The notes beneath the pieces are model-generated. The model searched no databases, was not told the origin of the DNA, and was given only the letters and a program-made list of their open reading frames with translations. From Canna indica (Eukaryota > Streptophyta > Magnoliopsida > Zingiberales > Cannaceae): a stretch of DNA of 64,000 nucleotides. A program made the translations under genes and the position numbers. Below are positions 22,530-34,814 of the stretch, one piece after another (position 1 is the first letter of the stretch; every line of letters starts with the position of its first letter). Location of the stretch: NCBI GenBank assembly GCA_034359265.1, contig CP136895.1, positions 6,884,501-6,948,500 on the forward strand, given 5' to 3'.

Positions 22530-24053
22530 CGGATCCGATTTCCAGGTAGACAAAACAAGAAGTCAAGATCCACGACCGGCCAGTTGAGTCGTTGACTAAT
22601 GTCTGACCAATTACTTCTATCAACAAAGGAAAAGAGATTTTAATCATAATTTAATTAATTGACTAATGCATCTAGTAAGAGATGGAACTAAACTGACTTG
22701 GGGTGTAGTATTGGGCTGAGGCCCAGGTACAAGAAAAAAGTTGCAACTAGTCTCTTTTTTCCCTCAGGCAAAAACTGTATAGTATTCACGATTTGGTTGT
22801 CAATATATAATCAAATATACAAAATATTAGAATACAATGTTGCTACCTGAATAATCACGTGCCGGAGCTCAAGCTCAAGCACACTTAATAAATAGAGCGA
22901 GTTGGTAGCTTTTTGCATTAAAAAAGAGAAGAAAATAACTTTTGAGTAGTGGAAACATATAATCCCACTCCAACATGTTCAGACAAAATAAGAGACGATC
23001 TATAGCACTAAATTAAACTACTTCGCAATCATAGGCGCACTCCCCATGGTTTGGATGCGATTGAATGGAGTGCATGCATCCGACCACCAAAGAAGAGAAC
23101 ACTGTTCCTTTTTCCTATGTCTTAAAAAGTACTCAAATTGGAACCTACCTGGTTTTACGTGACTGGACGACGACCAAATTAAGATCTTTAATTTGCCAGT
23201 AGGCAATGAGTGCGTCAAACATGGTGTGCAAGCATGATGGGCCGGTGATCAACCTCTGATTAATCTTCTAAAAGATGCTCTCTTTTCCCCTCAACTTAAG
23301 TAATTAGATTAGATTTTAACAACGGCGGATCTGAAATAAATTAATTAAGGAGTACATCAATTCCCATCGACATCTCTCGTTGTGCAAAATGTGTTCAGCT
23401 TAGCTTGCAGATATATATTTTCCAGCCACTTGAAAGAAAGCTTTTTGCACTCATGAGGATGAGGATCCCCCATTTGTTGACCAAGGTAGATGATTATAGT
23501 TTAATGAAGGGCGGTGGAGTGGTTTAAGGATCACTAAAGGATGGGAACTAATCTTCCTTAATTACAACATGGCGACTGCTATGTATGTGGGACACGAAGG
23601 GAACCAATTGTTTCAGACTAGAATAATGAAGAACAGGTTAGCATATGTAATGAATCAATTGATAGATTTCATTAGATAGTGGATTCATTATATAGTTGGT
23701 GATTAGTGCAGAGGGATAATATATATGTAGCTAGGAAGGAAGGAGAGATGATTGGGAAAAGGTTGAGATGTGGCCAATTTGGAGCGTTTTAGGTGCGTGC
23801 ATTCACCCACTTAAATACTCAATCAAGTTCTAATTAACAAATTAAGTAAATTAAGATGCCGAAAGGCATTGTCTCTGTTGGATATTTGTTTTGGTGGTTA
23901 AATCAATAGTGCAGACAAATGAGGAGATGTGATCGAGATCCTCTGATGATAATAATGAGCCAAGTCCATCTCGCAAAAGCCACTTTTGTGGAAAAGGAGA
24001 AAGCAATGGAAGTACGCAGGCGCCAATGGCGTTAGAAATCCAGTCAGATATGA

Positions 24054-24057
<4 letters not shown>
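22530..24057. other. intergenic DNA, no gene recognised
   Basis: Unique-looking AT-rich sequence. The longest open frames are under 70 codons and resemble nothing known. Confidence 0.4.

Positions 24058-24099
<42 letters not shown>
24058..24099. repeat. (TA)n microsatellite
   Basis: About 42 bp of uninterrupted TA, the longest dinucleotide run in the window. Confidence 0.95.
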
Positions 24100-24104
<5 letters not shown>

Positions 24105-24717
24105 TTTAAGGGATTTTTCATTCGAATGGATGTTATATGTTGACTAAACTAGTACTTTTGGCATGATTGGATCAAGCACAGTAGCGCTCACACGCATGAA
24201 CTATACTCAAGTCAAGCCGGATACTACTCAACCTAGGGGCTCCACCTTGTCATACAAGGACACTCGCGTCCTCGTTAATTACCAAGTATTCGTCAGTAAT
24301 GAATTTGAGATATCCGAAATTAGCCTCGACCTATTCTGAGCATATCCTCGTGAGATTTAGGGAAACATTATCGCTCGAAACATCTCTTATCCTGCAATAT
24401 ATACACACACGACACATATCATATATACTTTCGATTCAATTCCATATCTCGTCATATGAAATTTTTTCTTACTTGAGCGTCAGAGTATCTTTGCATATCC
24501 TCGTTGCACCGGACTAGGAGACGCGTATTACCGCATCACCCCAACTTCATGCAAGAATAATATAAAATTAGAAATCCTTTCCTAAACAGATTCATAAGTG
24601 ATTTTAAAGGTAATAATTCCCATCAAAACTTTCCTATATTTCACAAATCATGATTTAAATAAAAGGGAAATTTGCCATGAAATTGCAACTTTTTTCAGCG
24701 TGAAACTACGACTTGAA
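24100..24717. other. intergenic DNA with a possible LTR-like relic
   Basis: The words ACTTGAGCGTCAGAGTATCT and CACCGGACTAGGAGACGCG near 24470-24525 resemble conserved ends of plant TRIM or LTR repeats. I could not find a partner repeat, primer-binding site or target duplication. The assignment rests on familiarity only. Confidence 0.25.
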
Positions 24718-25745
24718 AAAAAAAATACAAAAATGTCCCTAACATTTCCTCACGGATACTAAAATGCTCCTAAGGTTTTTTTGGGATCAAAATACCCCTT
24801 ACGTTACGGAATTGAGTACAAAAATACCTCTATAGGTAAACGACGTTAATTGAGAGATAACAAAGCTGACGTGGCTGATGACTGTGACTGATGACGTGGA
24901 CATGTGGCGCATATACAGGTCAAGACATTTTCTCACAGGTACTAAAATGCTCATAACGTTTTCTCACGAGTATTAAAATACCCCTAATATTTATTTTGAA
25001 TCTAAAATACCCCTGAGATTATTGAAAATGGTACAAAAATGACATCATACTAACTTTTGTTAGGTGAGACTTAACGGAGATGTCGCGGATGCTGACAAAG
25101 ATATTGACTTTACATGTGACACATATACAGAGAGCAACTTGCCACGTAAGCAACATATAAGAAATTGAAAACTAAAAATTTAGAAAATAAAAACTGAAAC
25201 TGGAATCATCAAATCGGTTAATCAAAAAATTTGGTTCGATTTTTTGATTTTTTTTTGCTCATCCCTACGATTGCGTGGCAAGTTGCTCTCTGCATGTGCA
25301 CCACGTGCAAAGTCAACATCTCTATCAGTATCCACGACATCTCCGTTAAGTCACACCTAACACAAGTTAGCCTGATGTCTTTTTTGTATCATTTTTAATA
25401 ATTTCAGGGGTATTTTAGTTTCAAAATAAACGTTACGAGTATTTTAGTACCTGTGAAAAAACGTTAGAGATATTTTTGTACATGTGAGAAAACGTTAGGG
25501 GCATTTTAGTATCCTTGAGAAAACGTTAGGAATATTTTAGTACTTGTGAGAAAATATCTTGACTAGCATGCGCGCCACATGTCCACGTCATCAGCTCCGT
25601 TATCTCTTAATTAACATCGTTTATTTATAGGGATATTTTTGTATCAGATTCCATAACGTAAGAAGTATTTTTTATCCCAAAAAAATCTTATGAATATTTT
25701 AGTACGCGTGAGAAAATGCTAGGGGCATTTTTGTACATTTTTCCA
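24718..25745. mobile_element. fold-back element with arms of about 450 bp
   Basis: The left arm (24718-25150) and right arm (25265-25745) are inverted copies. For example, TGACGTGGACATGTGGCGC near 24892 pairs with GCGCCACATGTCCACGTCA near 25573, and AGAGAGCAACTTGCCACG pairs with CGTGGCAAGTTGCTCTCT. Within each arm a short motif recurs: (G/A)TACTAAAATGCCCCTAACG plus TTTTCTCAC. The roughly 115-bp centre holds a relic hAT end, TAGGGATGAGCAAAAAAAA on the minus strand. Ends are approximate and I see no clean target duplication. Non-coding; possibly a Mutator-type or other fold-back transposon. Confidence 0.75.
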
Positions 25746-27000
25746 TATTAATTTGATATATCATATCTTTCTTGAAAGTATAAGATAAAAATTAAGATTC
25801 ACTCATGCTTAAAAAATTCATGACAGTTTAACCTTAATATTCCACAAAAAAATCCAATCAAATCCGATACAGTACTAAATCATATATAGTCTTGAAGTCA
25901 CATTAAGTTAAGACAATTCCGAATTAGATTGGGATCAATCTACTTCTACGAATCCATGCATGAACAAATTAAAGCATTGAAAATATAAAGTTCTATATAA
26001 AATAGGGGCATTTCGATCCTAATCACTTAAACATGGCTCAATTAAATTCAATGTTGTTTCTTAGCATTTTAAGCTTATGAAAAAAAGGGCCACTCCGCTA
26101 AATTTAATAAAGGTAGTACAGCTATATGTGAGGGGATAGTGCCAAGAATATGAATGTATAGGTTATTTTTTTTCTTAATTAACTACCTAAACTTTTGACC
26201 AATATATAATACACATTAGTTCTCAATTAAGTTACATCATTTCATTGGTTGGATTTCACAACTTCGATCTATAAGAGTATAACGATTCAGAATTAATATA
26301 AATATTGAATAATGAGTCACTTAATTGAATCTTAATTTAGTATGAAGTAACCTAGATAAGTGACGGACATAAAGAGAACACGTAAGAAAACATATATGCT
26401 AGATTTGAACCTAATCATTCATTCAGCCCTGTGAAGTGGAAAAAGAGAACAATGAAGTTTTTAGCTGGTCAGCAGATAGCAATTTTGTACTGACTGTTAT
26501 CAAAATAAAAATGCAGTGTTAGCATGTAGTGGACAATGATTAGGCAGAGGGAGAGGCAAAGTGAAGATCATGTGCTTGAGCGTGAATCGTGTGAGCCCTA
26601 TCCTTTGTTTTTGGGGCTCCATACAAGAAAAGAACAAGCCATGCAATCATTGAACAGTGACACCAAACCAATCAGCCCATACTTTATAATTTAGCTTTGA
26701 ATTATATTAAAAGGCAGAGCTCGTGGATTCGGTTCAATCTTTACGTTAAAAATGGTCAAATAAGTTAGGTGTGAGACGCCATATTTAATTAGCGTGATAT
26801 GGATGTGGGGGATGCAAACAATTTGCCAGGATTAAATATGATATCAATGTAGGGTTAAGCAGATCATTTGGAGCATCCTATTAAGGGAATCTTCATGAAA
26901 TGACAAACAAAGGGTGGGTCAGTGTTAAGAGTTGTATTTGGGGGGAGTTTCCATCGTGTGTGTGTGTGTGTATATATATGTTTCAATGTGTGGATACCGA
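25746..27000. other. intergenic DNA, no gene recognised
   Basis: AT-rich. A short (GT)n run lies at 26956-26971, just before the hAT element. No supported coding region. Confidence 0.4.
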
Positions 27001-27428
27001 TAGAGCTGTCCATTCGGTTCGAACCGAACCGAACAAGCCCAAACCAAAATTTTTTTATACCCGAATTCCAACTCGAATCCGAACCGAACTATACCTAAAC
27101 CGATTTAACCCGAACCGAAATTATTCGGTTCGGTTCGGTTTTCAACCCGAAAACCGAAATTTTAATTATTTTAATTAAAAATTCAAAATTCAAAATAATT
27201 ACTTAATACCTATTTAAGTAATTCTGTTAAAAATTAAAAAAAAAAAATATTTTTTTAATTAATTCGGTTTTCGCTTCGGGTCGGTTCCCGAATTCCGAAA
27301 ACCGAATCCGAACCGAAATTCAAATTTCGGTTCGGTTCGGTTCGGGTCAAAGAACCGAACCCACATGGTTGAAACCGAACCGAACCGAAAAATTCGGTTC
27401 GGTTTGAACCGAACCATGGACAACCCTA
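27001..27428. mobile_element. hAT-type non-autonomous element C (428 bp)
   Basis: Ends are TAGAGCTGTCCA and TGGACAACCCTA. A perfect 8-bp duplication, GATACCGA, lies at 26993-27000 and 27429-27436. The body is dominated by CCGAACCGAA and TTCGGTTCGG words near both ends around an A/T-rich centre. Non-coding: the open frame across it is only a by-product of the repeat. Confidence 0.9.
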
Positions 27429-27436
27429 GATACCGA

Positions 27437-28619
27437 CGTTGGACTCAACTTACTGTTTGAGTCTTCATAATCACCATCCTAAAAATAGTGTTTTAGTTAG
27501 ATGAAATAAAACGACAAAACATTAGAATAATTAGTTAAGAAATGCAAGACAAAAAAAGAATACCATTATCTTTTTTAATTGACTTTAGCAATAAATCCTA
27601 AATAGTTATTTTTCTTATTTCATTAGTATCAAAATTTGAGAAAAAATAATTAAAATGTTTTTGTTAACAAAATTGAATATTTATACTCAGAATATTTTTT
27701 ATATATTATACTTCATTCTAATTAATAGAAACATAATAAAAATACGAATTTGAGTAAAATATCTTTTTTTTAAAAAATCAAATATTAATTTTAAACGAAT
27801 AAAATTAAAGGACATTATTCATCTATTCTTTATGTAATTATTGTAAACTTGAAAGATAGTAATTAAAAAAAAAACATCATGAGTAGATAAAAAAATATTA
27901 TTTCTAATGTTAAGGTGAGAAATAATATTCACTATCTATCCAAAATAAAAATTTCTTTTCGAGTCCTTATAGTTCATCTATTTGTTATAAAAAATGTATA
28001 ACCAAAAGGAAAAATAGGTGGAATATCATATTATTTCATTCATTGTTTATTTTAATCCAACTATAAATAACTCATGATTGTAGAATTTTTTAAGGAAGAA
28101 TACAGATATGATGTTTAGATGTGTATTCTCACGATAAAAGTATTATGATTAATTGATGCCACTCTCCTAAAACATAACAGATCAAGATACTTATTGGGGC
28201 CTGGGACCCTTAGATCACTGCGAGTTTGATTTAACAGGGACAGCCGGAAATAATAATTTTTGGATATGCTTGTTGAAAATTTGGGACCCCCGGGAAGATA
28301 TGCTTGTTGTATGCACATGCAAAATTACAGTCATCTAGGATGCTCACATAAAACTATAGGTATTATTTGATATCGTGTCTATGGTTCATTTCATTTTTAA
28401 ATTAGTTGTTTGGCACTGTTTTAATTAATAAGTAATAGTACGCCTCAAAATTATGATTATAGTAATATTAGAATAATTAAGATATATAGTCTGCATCTAC
28501 TATCAAGAAATTTGACTATTAGAATTAACCCAAATATATATGAGCAATTTATCCTAATCGAATTTTGGAAAGAAAAAATTTCAAAATTAGATTCAACATT
28601 GGGGAATTTCTAATTAAAT
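27437..28619. other. AT-rich intergenic DNA
   Basis: No gene, terminal repeats or tandem repeat recognised. Confidence 0.4.
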
Positions 28620-29338
28620 GAATTCAATATCAATTTTGGTCAGGTTAGAGATTTGGCCAAAAAAAAATAAAAAAAAATAAATAAAAAATTTAATTTATAA
28701 AATATATATTAAAAAATTAAAAAAATATTTTTCAAATTCTCTAAATTATTAATTTTTTTTACAAAGTTTATATATTTAAATTTAAATTAAAAATTATGCA
28801 ATATTTTGATGTAAAATATTTTTCTAGATCATAGTTCCTTTTTTATATCATTAAAAAATTATTTTATGAATTCAAATATTTTTTTAAAAAAATTATGAAA
28901 CTATTATAGACTTTGAAAAAAAATCTTTAATGAATTAAAGATTTTTGTTTATAGTAATTTTATAATTATAAAAAACAAAATTTAATTTAAAAAAAAATAT
29001 ATGTGATATAAAAGATATACTAGAATCTATCAAAATATTTTGGACAAAAATTATTTCATTAATATTATAATTAAAAATTAGTTTTATAGACTTTGGATAA
29101 AAGTCTTTAAATAAAATTTAATGCATTATAGACATTTGCCCAAAGTCTATAATATTAAAAATATTTTATAATTTTTAATTTACATATGAATTTATAAACT
29201 TGTGCAAAACTCTATAATAATTTAGAGAATTTGAAAATATATTTTTTAAACTCAACCCCTCATTTTTATATCATCAGATAGTTTAAAAGTATATTTTTTA
29301 AAATCTAACGTATCATTTTTATCATACCTCTTTTTAAA

Positions 29339-29378
<40 letters not shown>

Positions 29379-29440
29379 TTTTAATCAAAGTCTTTAACTG
29401 ATTAGAGAGTTTGAAAATATATTTTTTAAAATTGGTATTG
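28620..29440. repeat. AT-rich array of degenerate palindromic repeats (right copy)
   Basis: Shares the words TATAGACTTTG, AAAGATTTTTGT, TAATGCATTATAGACATTTG and CCCAAAGTCTATAAT with the array at 7.7-8.9 kb. A (TA)n run of about 32 bp lies at 29344-29375. The outer flanks contain AATTTCTAATT/AAATTTCTCAAAG-like words in inverted orientation, so the array may be the interior of one transposon. Not coding. Confidence 0.6.
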
Positions 29441-32400
29441 AATCTACTCAATTCTTATTTGAGAAATTTCTCAAAGTTGAATTTTATTTTAATTTTTTTT
29501 TATTTTCAAAATCCGACTAGAATAAATGGCTATATATCAGCCGCCTTCGTATAAGGAATGAATTTATTGGGTTCTACAATAAAGAACTAGGTTTCACTAG
29601 GAATCATTCAAACCCCCAACCCTAGCATTTAGGGGCAGCTGGATCAAGCAGATGAATAAGTATGATTATAAACACAATAAATTTAACTAACCATCTATTT
29701 CATCCATTAGTAAACTTCTATATATAACTATATATGAAAGACGAGCAAAACACAAAAGAAAGCAGCTTGTTAGTAGAAAAGAAAAACTAGTAATTAATTG
29801 TGAACATGACGGAATGACTTTTGACAATGAGACATTGGTGAAGATGCCCATAAGGTTGCAGCACCATAAAACCCATCGGTGGAAACTGGAAACATTGGGT
29901 TCGCAAATCCTTGAGTTGGGCGCCTTCACTTTCTTCCATGTTATAGACAAGCGTGCGGAGATGGTAAAACAAGACAACATGGACCATTGTTTATTTGGAC
30001 AATTAATTAACGATGTGAAGGCGAATTAAATATCACGCACGTACAACTTCTGATCCATTCTCAGCTAGGAGACTTCTATATTTATCGAAGATACTCCTAC
30101 GGGTGAGAAAACTTGTGCTCGCCTACCACATTGTTATGCCCTGAGAATATAATGACGAGAGCCACATTCATGCACATATAATATCTTATGTGCATATTAA
30201 TTAAAATGTAGATCTAGTTAATTGGCTATAGTTTTGTGGGACTTGTCCGCTACTTGTTTCTTGAGAGATAGAAAAGAACATGGCAATGCTCCCCACGGGA
30301 GACCTCGATTTTGTTGCTTTGAGCAAGTACTTTTTATATAATAATAGCTCTCAATCTCTTGGCTGATATCAAAATGTTTTGTTTGTGAAATTTTTGGATG
30401 TAGGATCATCACGAGAGGTTGGTAAATACTGTATAATATAACTGTGCTGCAATAGGCGAGTGATGGGACTATTGACATTCTAATGTATACCATTCATTTT
30501 GCTCGACAAATGCCAAAACGAGAATTGACTCGTCTGCCACAAAGCTCTACACCTCACGTGTTTCCCTTTGACTTAAATGCTCCCACAGGCCACAGCCTTA
30601 TCGATCTCTCCACTCCCTTCCTCTCTCTCTCTCTCTCTCTCTCTCGGAAAAAACTATGCCTCGGCCTCCGTTCCCTATATATATCTATATGCAATTATGC
30701 ATGTCACGTTAATCCTTCTCTTTCATGTGCTACCGTTGGAATGCAGAGTATTACTCAAGTCTATAAATATGTATAATATGATATATATGCTTTAATCTAA
30801 GAACTACATTTCTCTAATAATGCAAAATTATGAGGTTTATTTTGTAAATGATGTCGCATGAACTTAACGTTAAAGGATGGGGCTTCCAACCTGGGACCGG
30901 AAGATCGTTGTGTCCCCCAGAATACTAGCTATCTACTGATGGGACTTGCGCAATGTCGAGCATTCAGTGACATCGAATTAAAAGATCGATGAATGCGCGC
31001 TGGATTGAAATCTAAACGTTGGGAACCAACGACACCACAAGAAGTCCCTATCATTAATGTACAAACCGTGATCCCCAGCATCATCCTTGATTGTGAGATA
31101 TCTTGCGTCGGGTGCTGTGGATATTGTATGGTCTTGTTTTCGAAGACGACGTCTCACTTAAAATAGAATCAGAGATTCGCTCTCTCTCATATAATTAATA
31201 AGGTTAACTTTAATGAGAGATCATATATATAGCTATCTATAAACTGTAGAATAGAGTCACTTTCTCTCTCATAAATAATAATTGATAACGTTTTCCTTAA
31301 TGAGTGATCGATCATTATTACTGCAGCAGAATTAGAAGACAACTAGATGCACCATTTATTAACAACAAAGTCTTTCTTCACGTTCTCTGACACACCAAGC
31401 TTCTACTGGCCCATATATATTTATTCACCAGCCACATGCATGGCTCCTCTACAAAACTAATTCATAGATATTGGAATACACTATATATATGACCCATGTG
31501 ACTCCGATCATGTCCACATCGCAGGAACAGATGTACTTCAGAAGTAGAATATCCACAGACGACAGTTTGGACTCACCTCATGGTTACCAGGCTAAAATCC
31601 AACACTTGGATGTCACCACAAAATACTGGATACCGCGTATGTATACTAGAAAGAATATGGTGACGATAAGTTTAATTGGACAGGGTATCCACTGTTCTGT
31701 ATGTTTTGTTGGCACGACAAAGAGGGACAGGGCGAGAAGGGTTGTCAGGTGGCGATGGGGAAGCATGCAGCATGCATGGTATCACCAAACTTTGCACTGC
31801 CATGTTCAGAGTGCAGCATGACACGACTTGGGATCCATCGAGGGGCCGAATTGAGAGCGACCATCGGTGAATTGTGTGTTCCAACTTTTAATGGTGCACA
31901 TCGGCCAGGCTCATTCTATGGTGGTCTGTGGAGCCCCTCTCTGCTTTACACATCTAAGCTTAATTAATTATCTGTGGTGGAATTTTTATATCCTTGGCTG
32001 GGTCTAAGTCAACAATTGGATAGGACTATGAGAATCTTGTGGTTGATCATTGTGGGTGTGCCTTAAAGACGATTATTAGATCTATATTAATTATTAATTG
32101 ATCATTCTTAGCTACTGTGACCGTATACACAAGACTTGCACACCCTAATCCCCAATATTTTCTAATCAGAGACAGCAAAAGTAAGCTGTCTCTGATGAAG
32201 CAAATGATGGCTTTATAGATCTACTAATGTAAGATTAAATCCATGATCAATTTGGAAAGTGGAGTGCACTGTTAAGATAAGAATTGGTGGCGCTATGATT
32301 TGTCAATAATTGTCCTTACAACAAGATGTCAGAGGGATCAATTAGGGATCAGGCAGTGGTCTAACCACAAATCCTCGCTGACTACTTGCTGGATGAGGTC

Positions 32401-32880
32401 GAGCCAACTCATTATTCGTTACCTCAAGGGACCCTTTTTTCTGATGCAAATAATAAATACCACGCACAATGAATTCCCTTGCCACATTTTACGATACCAC
32501 TATAAAGTTGGAAAAAGACCACATTACTTTTAAGCCAACTTGCATATCATAATTCATATAATCCCAAATTATACATATCTGCAGCACTCACGATCACCTT
32601 GACTCAATCATGTATACCCCGATACTAAAATCATACACAAGTTAAAAGGAAAGATGAGGGAGTGTGCCAGGGGAAGACTTTATTGGCCACTCGTGCCACA
32701 GTGCCAACGTTAGGCTAACTTCCAAACCTAAAGTCACCGTCTTTGCTATTACTCTGGATATGTTAGATTCTTCGCCGTTATAAACCTAACCAAGTCCCCG
32801 TTATATAATACCGTTACTTTTTGCTTTCATCTCCATTTCTCCGATATTAAAAGCGAGCTCTTCTATGCCTCTCTCTCCGC
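29441..32880. other. 3.4-kb intergenic region, no gene recognised
   Basis: Short open frames near 29.8, 30.5 and 31.5 kb have no recognisable domain or consistent splice structure. A (CT)n run at 30620-30645 followed by CCCTATATATATC near 30680 looks promoter-like, but no gene follows that I can support. I searched by eye for common plant miRNA sequences and found none. Confidence 0.4.
30620..30645. repeat. (CT)n microsatellite
   Basis: About 26 bp of CT repeats. GA/CT runs are common in plant promoters and 5' UTRs, but no gene could be assigned here. Confidence 0.9.
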
Positions 32881-32891
32881 CCTGCTTTAGC

Positions 32892-32898
32892 TATAAAT
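32892..32898 (+). promoter_or_regulatory. TATA box of the SDR gene
   Basis: TATAAAT in the context GCTATAAATGAGG lies 236 bp upstream of the ATG at 33134. A CT-rich leader without any upstream ATG follows, which makes 33134 the first possible start. Confidence 0.6.
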
Positions 32899-33133
32899 GA
32901 GGCGCGGCGCGGCATCTTTCCCCTTGCATCTGACACGAGAAGAACGCGAAGTAGCTCCTAGAAAGCTTCGGTTCCTCTCCCTCTCGTTCTCTCCGTCTCT
33001 TTACGATCACTCGCTCACTCACTCTACCATTCCCTCTCTTGAAAGTTGAGACCCTCTTCCATTCTTGATTAAGCTAATTAATCCGAGGGAAATCGAGCAA
33101 CTAAATAGGAAAGAGCAACTGATCGGAACGCAA

Positions 33134-34814
33134 ATGCTGGAGACGGTGAAGTACCTGATCGGCTCCGCCGGGGCCAGCGGCTTTGGCTCCAAATCAACCG
33201 CAGAGGAGGTGACAGCCGCAGCACTCGACCTCGGTTCCATCACGGCAATCATCACCGGTGGGTAATCCATCCCTCCAACACAAAAAATCGACCGAGGCAA
33301 AGAATAAGCCAGCCGCGTTCACGATGCTATCGTATTTACATGGTTTTGTTATTTTTACCGGTGACAGGGGCGACATCGGGGATCGGAGCGGAGACCGCGC
33401 GGGTACTCGCGATGCGGGGGGCGAGGCTGGTGCTGCCGGCGAGGAGCCTCAAGGCCGCCGAGGAAGCGAAGGCGCGGATCGCGACGGAGTTCCCCGGTGC
33501 CGAGGTCGTCGTGCTCCCTCTCGACCTCAGCTCCCTCTCCTCCGTCCGATGCTTCGTCGCTCGCTTCCTCGCGTTGCAACTCCCCCTCAATCTTCTCATG
33601 TACGCCTCCTTTTATACCTCTCTCTACCTCAATAGTTAGTTTCTGAATCGTGACTGAATATAACTAACGGCGAGCCGTAACAGAAACAACGCGGGGAAGT
33701 TCTCCCACGACCACGCCATCTCCGAGAACGGCGTCGAGATGACCTTCGCCACCAACTACCTAGGTCTCCATCTAACTAATCCAGAATTCATTATCATTAT
33801 TAATTACTATTAATTCATTTATCGCTAATTATTCGATATATAAATTGATTTAATCAGGACATTTTCTGCTCACCAAGCTGCTGCTTATTAAGATGGCGGA
33901 AACGGCGAGGGAGACGGGGATTCAAGGCCGCATCGTCAACGTCACCTCGGGCATCCATAGTTGGTTCTCCGGAGACTGCCTCCGTTATCTCGATCTGGTG
34001 ACCTGCAAGAAAGTGTAAGAATTAACCATTTCCTTCATCTTCCTTTAAACATTAAAAAATCGCTCGTATTAATATTTCTTCCTCTGCGTCTCTGCAGACC
34101 GTACGATGCCACGCGCGCCTACGCACTATCAAAACTCGCGAACGTCCTCCACGCGAAGCAGTTGGCGGAGCGACTCAAGGTTGGTTGTTTTGTCGTCCTC
34201 CGCTGCGTCATCGCATCCCATAACCGCTCTCCATATTTACATGCACGCCTCAGTACCTCACGCTGATGCCTCTTTTTATTCTCGTGTTCCGCCAGCAAAT
34301 GGACGCCAATGTAACGGCCAACTGCGTGCACCCCGGCATCGTCCGCACCCGCCTCACCCGCGACCGCGAAGGACTCGTCACAGGTACCCCCCCCCCTCCC
34401 CCCCATCTCCCTCTCTTGCTTATTCTCAACCGTTCGATCTGTTCTCCATCTGATATCTTCCGCAAACCAACGGCAGATCTGGTCTTCTTCCTCGCGTCCA
34501 AGCTCCTCAAAACCATCCCTCAGGTGAGTGCGACGTGCGCCCAACTCGCTAATTCTTAACCGCTTTATGCGCTCTTGCTTCGATGCACTGAGACGACCTC
34601 GCTGCGGTCGCAGGCGGCCGCGACGACGTGCTACGTGGCGGCGCACCCTAGGATGGAGGGAGTGTCGGGGAAGTACTTCGCGGACTGCAACGAGGCCTCG
34701 CCGTCGTCCGCGGCGTGCAGTCGGGAGGACGCCGCCCGGCTGTGGCGCGCGTCGGAGGCCATGACGGCGCGTTTCCGGCTCGAGCCGTCTCCGCCGCCGG
34801 ACGCCGAGATGTGA
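33134..34814 (+). CDS. short-chain dehydrogenase/reductase, TIC32-like
   Basis: Eight exons join in phase to give 336 aa: 33134-33257, 33368-33599, 33684-33763, 33858-34014, 34098-34179, 34296-34383, 34477-34523 and 34614-34814. All seven introns are GT-AG. The product is a classical NAD(P)-dependent SDR. It has the cofactor motif TGATSGIG (residues 41-48), NNAG (120-123), the catalytic Ser in NVTSGIH (Ser176) and YALSK (Tyr206, Lys210). The N-terminal GFGSKSTAEEV block and the C-terminal CVHPGIV.TRLTRDREG and GKYFADCNEA blocks match the plant TIC32-like subgroup of retinol-dehydrogenase-type enzymes. Substrate is not predictable. No clear transit peptide is seen, so chloroplast location is not implied. 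Exons are GC-rich and introns AT-rich, as in many monocot genes. It is convergent with the WD40 gene. Confidence 0.93.

Noticed and set aside
24470..24530. Possible LTR or TRIM end (TTGAGCGTCAGAGTATC)
   Set aside because: No second copy, primer-binding site, polypurine tract or target duplication in the window. Kept only as a low-confidence note.
26900..27178. 92-codon open frame
   Set aside because: It runs from unique DNA into the TTCGGTTCGG filling of a hAT element; the repeat removes stops.
29687..31967. Several open frames of 60-116 codons near 29.8, 30.5 and 31.6 kb
   Set aside because: No domain, no homologous frame elsewhere, no supporting splice sites; open frames overlap on both strands.
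29441..32880. A microRNA precursor in the long gene-free stretch
   Set aside because: No match by eye to common conserved plant miRNAs and no obvious long hairpin.
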